A stretch of DNA of 64,000 nt. Source: Daucus carota subsp. sativus. Its lineage: Eukaryota > Streptophyta > Magnoliopsida > Apiales > Apiaceae. The stretch is from NCBI RefSeq assembly GCF_001625215.2, contig NC_030381.2, positions 42,468,689-42,532,688 of the forward strand. Reading direction: 5' to 3'. The notes under the pieces are model-generated. The model ran no database searches and had not been told where the DNA came from. It saw nothing but the letters and a program-made list of their open reading frames with translations. Shown piece after piece: positions 55,712 through 64,000 of the stretch (positions are counted from its first letter, which is position 1; each line of letters begins with the position of its first letter). The position numbers and the translations under genes were made by a program.

Positions 55712-57877
55712 CTACAACAGATTTAAAAGTATATATCTAATACAATGTGAAGGAGATCATGTAGAGTCATAAGGAATAAGAAAAAAATACATACATTTAG
55801 AAAGAGAGACATAAAGAAATTGGAACTATAATCCATACCACTTAATATATCATAGTAACAAGTACAGATAATTCATATTATAAAGGTAAAGTGATAATAA
55901 CTGAGAAAATCACCTTTTTTCAGTTCGAAGATGGTATATCTCTTGTATAATATATCATACTTTGGGCAGAACCAATAGAGAGGAACGGAGTAGAGGAGAT
56001 AGGAAGATGAAGATAAATAGTGATTTAATTGATTTCCATAATCTGTTTATTGATTCTACTAAACTGGTGCAGAATGCTTTAAAATCTAACTAGAATATGG
56101 ATATGTCAAATTAAACACCAAGTACCTGATAACAAGGTGTAGCGAAGTGTTATATGTCAATATATTGCATTATTGGAGGGGTTCATGATATAGCAAATGT
56201 CTGCTAATGACCGACTTCAAAGATATTTACTTGCAGAAAGTTTTATACTACTAAGAAAGTCACCAAGCAGGAAAGTTCTGAAAGCCACATATATGTAAAC
56301 ATATAAGTATCTTGATTTGAAAGAACCAAGATCCGGCTGACGCTGCTGGTTATGCACATGATCCTGTACCACAATTGTGATGGCTCTATAATCAGGAAGA
56401 ACTGCACCTTGATTCTAAAACTTTTGCAAAAGGTTTATCATATTCGAGAGAAGAAACTATGGCCAGCAACCTTAAGATTCACATTACCACTCTACAAAAT
56501 TGAAGTGATTTATAATATAACAGTTTTAAACACAAACAGAACACGGCAGCATAACACATTTGCCTCGATAAAATCATAAATGCAATTACTAGAAGGATTA
56601 CATGATTCGTAGATATAACACAACTCGATGAAATTCAAACATGAAAAAGAAATAACTGAAAATCTGGGACACGGAAAAACCAGCTTGGAGACAATTTAAA
56701 ATTTACGAAGATTCAAGAGTATTGAAGGATTAAGAACTAGAGCACTGCGAGAACCAACTAAAAAGAGGTGATAAGAAAACTCACGAGCAAATTATACAGC
56801 ACCTTTGCTGTATGGATACACAGCTATGACTTGATAATCACAGATGGCTTCCAAATAATAGCAGGCTAGAAGTATAAATCAACATAAGCGAAGCGATGGT
56901 CCATGAATGGAATTTTCATTGAGATACAGGTCTTTCGTTCGAGATAATTTGCAAATGAAATAAACTAAGTAGCTGCATTTAAAATTAAGAATGCTGAAGC
57001 CTAAGATCAAAATGAAGAAACAAGTAACCAGTAGCAACTATCAAAGGAGAATAGATGATTCTGCAGAGAGGGGGAAAACAAACCTGATGTTGCATGGGCC
57101 TTAAATGGAGTATATGTGAACAATTCGAAGAAAATTAAAGATAGCAACAGTGACTGTCGCAGAACAAAACATAACAGTAAAGAATTATGTCCGCATAATT
57201 GAAGGGAAGCATATTTAGCAGAAGTTTAAAGGACCTTTCAGGTCTTCTAATCCAAAAATAACCCAGCAATAATTATCCTTCAAGAAATCTCTTTTTCTTA
57301 ACATATTCTTGCATAGACTATAAGGAGCATTTAATCGTCTATACAAAAAAATTTATTCGCCATAGCAAAACCCCTTTTTCTTAGTGTATGTCTGCTATCC
57401 ATATTTATCTAGTTCACAATGTGATCACTGGTCCCCAATAATGAATACAATATTTTTTGTCAAATCACCTCGCACTAAAACTTATATGGAGGAGAAACAA
57501 AACCTATGTACGTCATTTTTAAGGCTATTATTATACTACAGTCACAGAAAAATCACCAAAAACATTCAATTTTCCATATTAAAAGGAAGAAACACAATGC
57601 AGTTATATATTAAAATAATGATAAGCCAATGCAATGCAGGTGTATAAATCTCAGTACTGAATGTGAGTAAAGTCCTAAACTCTTCAATGTCAGGACCTTG
57701 AACTAATAACTTTTTGTTCCATGAACTACAAAGCAATAAAACAAACCATAAGAAAATCTAATAACAATACATGACCAAAATTTGCCGAAGACCAGAAATG
57801 GAATGTTACTTGATTGAATACAATCCAGAAGTCCTCGAGTCCCTTCCAAGATTCCATTCAACTTACTATTCAGGAGT
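55712..57877. other. Intergenic between MADS remnant and L1-domain gene
   Basis: AT-rich. Both strands were searched by eye for the missing MADS domain, without success. No transposon end, RNA gene or supported open frame was found. The last part before 57878 is the 3' region of the L1-domain gene. Confidence 0.5.
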
Positions 57878-59299
57878 CTACTTCTTCTTAGTAATCTTAG
57901 CCTTCTTCACTGTTGTCCCAAGACCACTCTTCTTCTTACCCTTCTTTTCAGCTGACTCTTCTGCGGATACAGGCAGTTGACTTTTTCCCTGTTCATCACC
58001 ATCTGCCTTCTTTTTCGTTTTCTTTGCTGGCTTCTCCACATTCTTATCAGTAGTGACCTGTCTTTCATTCACGTCAGCCTTCTTATTCGTTTTCTTTGCT
58101 GGCTTCTCCTTCTCCACATTCTTAACTGTGGCAACCTGTCCTCCAGCATCAGCCTTCTTTCTCTTCTTCTTAAGCTCAACTTCTTTGACATCCAAATCGT
58201 GCTTATCATCAGTTTCTTTAATCACATTTTCCTCAATAGCACCAACTCTTCCTCCACGAGCAGCTTTTTTAGTCTTCTTGCCTGACTTATCTTCCCCAAT
58301 AGCCTTTTCTTTCGCCGAGCCCCTCTTCTTTGTCTTCTCCTCCAGTTCACTCTCATCATTCACCTTCTCACTCTCTTTCTCACCCTCATCAACATCACTC
58401 GCCACTTCATCTTCACCACTCACATCCATATACTTAACCTCATGAATCCTCCCTTTCTTCTTCTTGTTCTTCCCCAACCTGCCATCTTTCTTCTCACCCT
58501 CCTTTACCTCAACCTCACTCTCATTCCCCTCCTCAACACTCTCCCTAACCCCCTCAATCTTCAACTTGACATCCGGCACAGCCTGATACAACGGCAACCC
58601 AGGAGACCCCGACAACTTCAAATGAAAAGACCTAACACCCTCCCACCCTTTCGGAACCAACTCAATAACCCCCTTAATCCCCTCCACCACATTCTCCACA
58701 ACCTCCCCTTCCTCCATCGAAAGCCTCCCAATCTTGACCACACTACACGTCCCCGTCTTAATATAAAACAATCCCGACCCACAAGCCCTCTTAATCTGCT
58801 CCTTCCAATTCTTATGACTCAAATCAACCGGCAAAGGCGCCTTCTTCTTCTTAAAAAAACTCTTCCCCAACAACTTCGGCAAAAGGGGGATCACCCCTTT
58901 CGCCGCAAAGAACATATCATAAGAATCACACAACTTCCTCTTGGCCTCAAAGGGCTTATAATCAGTCTTCAACTTACTAAATTTCAAGACTTTAGCCACA
59001 TTAATCCCATCAGCTTGTACCTTCTTCTTGGCCTCCTTTGAAGAGAGCTTAGACTTGGGTCTGTCATCAATGATCAAACAAATCTCAGAGTCTTGAACCA
59101 GAGGGTGAGGCAGAGGGATCTTGTAGGGGTTCACACGACGACCCTCTTGAGGAATATGCTTCAAAGTGAGAGTCAAGTAAAAGAATTCATCTTGGGGCAA
59201 AAGCTGAGCCTTTTCTGAAGCTGATTTGGTCTCTTTCCACTTGAGAAGAGCAGAGACAGCACTTGAGATTGTTTCTGGACTCACCCTTGTGGTAGACAT
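57878..59299 (-). CDS. Ribosomal L1 domain-containing nucleolar protein (RSL1D1/UTP30-like)
   Basis: 473 residues, one exon, starting MSTTRVSPETISSAVSALLK. Residues about 20-250 form an L1-type fold (FFYLTLTLKHIP, NPYKIPLPHPL, EICLIIDDRPKSK, FEAKRKLCDSYDMFFAAKGV, LPKLLGKSFFKKKKAP, GLFYIKTGTCSVVKIGR, IKGVIELVPKGWEGVRSFHL). This matches eukaryotic RSL1D1/UTP30-like ribosome-biogenesis proteins rather than RPL10A, which is shorter. The second half is a very basic and acidic tail of KKxK blocks, with two near-repeats of KPAKKTxKKAD, expected to act as nucleolar and nuclear targeting sequence. No introns. The likely role is pre-60S or pre-40S assembly in the nucleolus. The opposite strand shows long open frames only because of the Lys/Glu-rich codons. 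Confidence 0.93.
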   Translation of the reverse strand: MSTTRVSPETISSAVSALLKWKETKSASEKAQLLPQDEFFYLTLTLKHIPQEGRRVNPYKIPLPHPLVQDSEICLIIDDRPKSKLSSKEAKKKVQADGINVAKVLKFSKLKTDYKPFEAKRKLCDSYDMFFAAKGVIPLLPKLLGKSFFKKKKAPLPVDLSHKNWKEQIKRACGSGLFYIKTGTCSVVKIGRLSMEEGEVVENVVEGIKGVIELVPKGWEGVRSFHLKLSGSPGLPLYQAVPDVKLKIEGVRESVEEGNESEVEVKEGEKKDGRLGKNKKKKGRIHEVKYMDVSGEDEVASDVDEGEKESEKVNDESELEEKTKKRGSAKEKAIGEDKSGKKTKKAARGGRVGAIEENVIKETDDKHDLDVKEVELKKKRKKADAGGQVATVKNVEKEKPAKKTNKKADVNERQVTTDKNVEKPAKKTKKKADGDEQGKSQLPVSAEESAEKKGKKKSGLGTTVKKAKITKKK

Positions 59300-59797
59300 G
59301 CTTGATTTGTGAGTTTGAGAGCTAGCTTGGTGACGGCTACTAGGGTTTTAGGGGATTTGGGGTTTTATCAGGAGCGCTGCGTTTCCAAATTTAGGTTTCT
59401 TCGCTGCATATTGGCGGATTAGTAAGTACATCAATTTTATAATTATTTCTTACAGTATTATTAAGAAGGTTTTATTTAAAACATAATAATTATAATTATA
59501 CAGTTAACCGGTTTAAAAAATATTTTCTTATTTCAAAAAATAAAAATTCTAAATTTATTATTTTCGAAATTTAACTAATGACAATCAGCAGGTGATAATA
59601 TAAAATGATATTTCTAATAAAAATAATTGCATTGTATTTAAATTCACAAATATAAAATTTATAATACAAATATATTATTCTAAAATTGTTTGATTTACAG
59701 AGAAATCTTCATTAATCATGATTAATATGGATAATATTGTATTAGTTTATCAATTATATTTTTAATTATCTAAAGAGTTGTTTATTACAAAATATAA

Positions 59798-60022
59798 TTC
59801 TCTCTCCGTCCGACCAGGTAGTTTACGTTCATTTTGAGACTCTTATAAATGATAGTTCAATAATAGTTTTTAAATTTATTTTTCTCTGAATAAAAGTTTA
59901 GATATCAAACTTTTGTTCAGGAATTTTTTCAATAAAAAAATATTATAGAGCTATAGTTTATAAGAGTCTTAAAATACGTGCAAAAAAGTAACGTAAAGAA
60001 TCTGATGGGACGGAAAAAGTAT
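59798..60022. mobile_element. Stowaway-like MITE
   Basis: The left end CTCTCTCCGTCCGACC pairs imperfectly with the right end GATGGGACGGAAAAAG. The central fold-back contains CTCTGAATAAAAG and, in inverse, CTTTTGTTCAGG. The outer arm TCTTATAAATGATAGTTC pairs with CTATAGTTTATAAGAGTC. Confidence 0.75.
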
Positions 60023-60178
60023 TCGTTAAATACTGAATAGGTAAGTCGATTGAATATTACCGATTTCTACGACCATACTTGTGTCTGATAAATACACAAA
60101 TTTTAATATTTATCTTTCGTATTTATATTTAATTATTTAATAAATTTTATTTACATATAATTTATTTATTATATATAT

Positions 60179-61387
60179 GGGAAAATAGATTTTTTTGCCA
60201 CCCAACTTATTATTTGTTTAGAAACCTACCACTGAACTATAATTTTTTTCTTTTTTGTCACTAATGTTAGGTTCGGACTTTTTTTTGTCACTAACGTTAG
60301 GTTCGGATTTGATTATTAACACTATGTTATTTTTTTTGGTATTATTAAAATATAGTGTTAGTCTGCAATATAATGGCGATCTGATATGTGTCTATATCTT
60401 AGTGTCCTAGGTAGTTTACCTTGGAGGACGAGAGTTGGACACGCATTTTGAGACTCCAAATTTTTTTTTATTTTTTCTGAATAAAATTTAATGTTGGTTT
60501 TTTTTCCCTTAAAAAAAGGCTGGATTTTTTTTTTGTCACTAACGTTATGTTTTGATTTGATTATTAACAATATGTTATTTTTTAAGCATTATAAAAACAT
60601 AGTGGTAGTCTGCAATATTATGGTGATATGATATGTGTCTATAACATTATATACAGTCATCTATATGTCCCTTAGCTAGTTTACCTTGAAGTATGAGAGT
60701 TTAACAGGCATTTTAAGAACATAAAAAATTTAGTTTTATGAATTATTTTAAGACTTCACAAATATATAGTATCACTTGACTTTATAGTTATTTACCACTA
60801 CTTGTCACGTGTTTTAAGGTTCCCACTTTTTATAAATATAGTTCCATAAGTTAATTTTGAGATTTCCTTTCTGAGTAAAAAAATCCGTACTCTCGTCCTC
60901 TAAGATAAACTACCTAGGACACATATGGAGTACTACATATAAAGATATAGACAGATCACTATTATATTGCAGACTACCGAAAAATAAATTTCCGAAAAAT
61001 ATCGTTTAGATGGTCGGGAAATTTAAATAAAGGTCTGATTTTAATTAAATATAATAAAATTTCCCAAAATACCCCTTCAAAAGTTAATGGTAACGGCAGA
61101 AGATAACGGAAAGGGTGCAAAGTGTCTACGAGTTAAAAGTGAGGGGCTGCATAGTGTTTATTCCAAAACTATTAGGTGCAATGTGCAACATGCTGAAATC
61201 AAAAGGGTGCCAAATGCAATTAACTCTAAAAAGAATAACACAGTGTTAATAATCAAATCCGAACCTAACGTTAGTGACAAAAAAAAAATCCGAACCTAAC
61301 ATTAGTGGCAAAAAAGAAAAAAATTATAGTTCAGTGGTAGGTTTCTAAACAAATAATAAGTTGGGTGACAAAAAAATCTATTTTCCC
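60179..61387. mobile_element. Mutator-like non-autonomous element, copy 2 (1209 bp), inverted
   Basis: Same family as 48323-49552 but in the opposite orientation: the module near its left end (GGAGGACGAGAGTTGGACAC) is the inverse of the one near the right end of copy 1. The ends GGGAAAATAG and CTATTTTCCC are flanked by the 9-bp direct repeat TATATATAT (60170-60178 and 61388-61396). A TA-rich target weakens that duplication as evidence; copy 1 gives the clear case. Confidence 0.85.
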
Positions 61388-61711
61388 TATATATATTTAT
61401 GTTAATGCTTTTGCTCACCCAGACCATCATTCTAATTTCTAAATGTCCAAAATAAGTTTGATTTTCCAATCCATCCTATTCTTCTCTGTTTATTCTTGAA
61501 ATTATTTACTCCATCAAATATGAGCATTTCTCACATTAAAACATCATGAGTGCTACATATCCATTTTCTTGACAGAAATATATATCTTTCTTTACTGCAA
61601 TGATCTTTAGAGAAATCGGAATATTACAAGACACCATGTAAACCCATCAAAACTCAGATGCTTTATTCACGATTCTCTTTGTTTTTCATTTACACTGTAT
61701 TTTATCAGATT

Positions 61712-64000
61712 TCAAACCAGATATTTGTCATACAATGTACTTGATATAGCAAGAGCATCTCCCTCGGCTTTCACAGGGTAAAGCTCGTTACTTCTTTGCC
61801 ATTTGCTCGAATATGCTATCCATTCCCTTCTCCATTCTTTTAACTTGAAGTCTTCGTTTTCTGTTAGGTTTCTTGACAAGTGATCGAAATACATGGATGC
61901 TCTAGGTAGGTAGTATTTTCCAAGTAGACCACTCCAAAACTTGTTTGCTGGTTGGACAACATTAGAGATGCATTAGCAACTTCTTTGGCATGCATGAAAT
62001 TGAAATTTATAGGGTTTCCTGAAGAAGCAAAACTCACCATAATCATGAAGTGAGCTCTGTACTGATTTTGTGGTATCAAACCACATCGTCACCTGAGTTC
62101 TAGCGTTCCACTCATACTGGGATCATTCAGAACAAAGACAGTCGTATTAGAATACGTGAATGATGCAGCTGTTGAAAATCAAGTTAGATTTGTAACAAAA
62201 ACATGAAGCAGGTAAAAGTAAAATTATAATAACATGAAGCTTGTGAACATATAGGTCGATTTGTAGGGTCAGTTGTCCCGCATACAAGTGTATTTGAACA
62301 GAAATTGTTAAACAAGGATGGGTGATGGATATCTCATTGTTTTCTACATTAATTTATGAACACAGCATCCAATATTTAATTTCCCAGTCTCATGATTAAA
62401 TTGATAAACCTGAAGAATTCGGCAACGGAAATTTTTAAGAACGGAACAGACCTTAGAGCCTGTTTCATGAATCAGCTAAAATCGAAATAAATGAAAAATT
62501 CAATTCCATACGGAAATGTAATAATCAGGCACAGGCCTTGGACTCACAGATACATGTCCTAGTTCATTTTCCTTTACTTCTTGTCAAAGATGACATTATG
62601 GAGAAGTAGAAAATATATTGACCACTGATGCAGAAAGCAAGGATAAGAAGACAGAATTATATAATTCTCACCTGCCTCCTCTCCTTGTGATTCATTGCCA
62701 GATTTTTTGCACTCTCTAGCCATGTTCCAAGTAAAAAATTGTCATCAGCAGCTAGAAGCTCTTCAGTGTCTTTGATAAGTTGCAAAAATCTCTGGCTTTG
62801 GTAGAGAAAAGTTTTTGTATCCTTTACTCGGAAGGCATTAATAGCATCCAAGTAAACCTGGTTTGCATACTTAGACAGCACTTGTCTAGTTAAGTCTACC
62901 AAATCATACCTGTGAAATAGCCATACATTGTTAGTGCCTTTTATGGCGTATAAAAATGGAGAGACCAGCTTGACCTGAGACCACCACAAAAACTAATGTT
63001 TACTCAACTTAGCTAGGTTATGTTCCCACAAAAACATCCGTTGAAACATGCTCAGTAAATGTCTTTATCATGTATCAAATTGTACAATTCCATCCATACA
63101 AATTTACACTACCCGAGTCATTTAAGTAATTAAGAAGTGTATAAACTGCATCTCTTTTGCAATCAATTTTGTTAAATATTTACTATTCTAATGCCAAAAT
63201 GCAAATGGGCAAACATACCTTTATGCAGAATTCAATATTTTCAATATCTATTCTCGTATTTTCTTCAGTATATAGGACATATATTCATGTCCTCTTTCTT
63301 TTTTTGGATAACTAGAGACACTCAAGCATCGATTTTGGCTTTGAGAAGATTCAACTGGAGGTCGAGGGCGATACCATCACCATGTCTCTTGCTTTCAGCT
63401 TTAATGTGCAAAAAATCATGGACTCTATAAGATTTTAAAAATATCTCTAAAAGCCAAAAAAGAAGAGTCATTATCACATGGTGAAACGGTGCCATGGAGG
63501 TAGTACCAAGTATTTTAGCCAGAAGTTAATAATTTTAGATAATTTCCTAGTGATGTTAGTGTATTAATTAAAACTTTTGTTTTCATGGACCCTCTCAGAT
63601 CTGAAAACTGCCCCTTCACTTCTGTACTATGCATTTGTTTTAAGAAAATTGACTGCTATTTAAAACTTAATAGTCTAGTGACATGAGTCTCAAGCAAATA
63701 ACAGTCATAGTTGCTTTAGTCACATAGTACAGGAGGTTTGAATATTCAGTGCACTAGATGTTTACCTATATGTTAGGCTTCCAGCTAGAGCATGTTTTGC
63801 ATCAAGAAACAGCCTTAACGCTATAATGACATCATGAGTAGGATACCATAGATGTGATTGCGGCAAGGGATTAGTCGTTTCATGATAAGAAAATCTTCTT
63901 TTGTGCGGCCTGTATGAATTTTGCATCTGTTTCGGAGTCGTACGAGAAATTGTTCTTAATGATGGATCCCAATCAGGAAGCTTAACAATGAAATCAATGT
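61712..64000 (-). CDS. NAGLU: Alpha-N-acetylglucosaminidase, C-terminal part (5' beyond window)
   Basis: A glycoside hydrolase family 89 enzyme of the vacuole or secretory pathway; in plants its loss affects reproduction, and in animals it degrades heparan sulfate. Four exons are seen: 63766-64000 (open at the window end), 62672-62909, 62038-62116 and 61712-61947 with the stop. They join in phase. Visible blocks: [85 protein letters not shown], then [20 protein letters not shown] and [13 protein letters not shown], ending YDKYLV. These are the C-terminal all-helical domain of NAGLU; the catalytic barrel is outside the window. The intron at 62910-63765 is the longest, 856 bp. Confidence 0.94.

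Larger units (their letters stand above)
59300..61711. other. Intergenic between L1-domain gene and NAGLU
   Basis: Filled mostly by two transposons, at 59798-60022 and 60179-61387. The first 100 bp hold the leader of the L1-domain gene. About 61500-61711 is the expected NAGLU 3' region. Confidence 0.55.

Noticed and set aside
58053-59041. Long plus-strand open frames opposite the L1-domain gene
   Set aside because: They mirror the Lys/Glu-rich codons of the real minus-strand gene; their proteins are Leu/Phe/Ser- or Pro/Leu-rich low complexity with no family motif.
61087-61299. 70-codon plus-strand frame
   Set aside because: It lies inside the Mutator-like element, runs into the terminal repeat and has no similarity to transposase.

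Overview
The window is nuclear DNA from a flowering plant, most likely a dicot. It is AT-rich. Its genes have many short exons with GT-AG introns, and the gaps hold small non-autonomous transposons. Protein features are plant-specific: a sterol C24-methyltransferase of the cycloartenol type, an S-domain receptor kinase, an OBERON PHD protein, a MIKC MADS-box remnant and a BURP-domain remnant. The species cannot be fixed from sequence alone. I rebuilt the gene models by hand from splice sites, reading phase and family motifs; for every complete multi-exon gene the summed coding length is divisible by three.

1-11.7 kb: two tandem minus-strand genes for carotenoid cleavage dioxygenase 1 (CCD1). 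The first is cut by the window start; the second is complete (13 exons, 550 aa). A frameshifted fragment of a BURP/RD22-like gene lies between them. 12.9-18.6 kb (minus): a tRNA-dihydrouridine synthase, 12 coding exons, 389 aa. 21.2-25.1 kb (plus): RNA polymerase II subunit RPB11, 113 aa, whose third intron carries a MITE and a tandem duplication. 26.4-26.8 kb (minus): a one-exon 118-aa protein, probably organelle-targeted. 27.2 kb: a tRNA-derived SINE with clear target-site duplications.

29.9-34.9 kb (plus): an OBERON4/TTA2-like PHD-finger protein (1239 aa). 37.2-40.8 kb (plus): SMT1, sterol C24-methyltransferase (344 aa), with a triplicated repeat in its leader intron. 41.6-45.2 kb (minus): a G-type lectin S-receptor-like kinase (817 aa). 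45.5-51.1 kb: a transposon-rich stretch with Stowaway-like, PIF/Harbinger-like and Mutator-like MITEs, and one small single-exon gene (76 aa, His-rich). 53.7-55.7 kb (minus): an AGL15-like MADS-box remnant without its MADS domain, with a nonsense codon and a triplicated C-terminal exon. 57.9-59.3 kb (minus): a ribosomal L1-domain nucleolar protein (473 aa). 61.7-64.0 kb (minus): the 3' part of alpha-N-acetylglucosaminidase.

The genes do not form a pathway; they are ordinary plant neighbours. CCD1 (apocarotenoids) and SMT1 (sterols) both act on isoprenoid-derived lipids but are separated by unrelated genes. The most notable structures are the CCD1 tandem pair with a shared GC-AG intron, the decaying MADS gene with amplified exons, the SMT1 leader-intron triplication with copied splice acceptors, and a pair of inverted 1.2-kb elements with perfect 9-bp target duplications.
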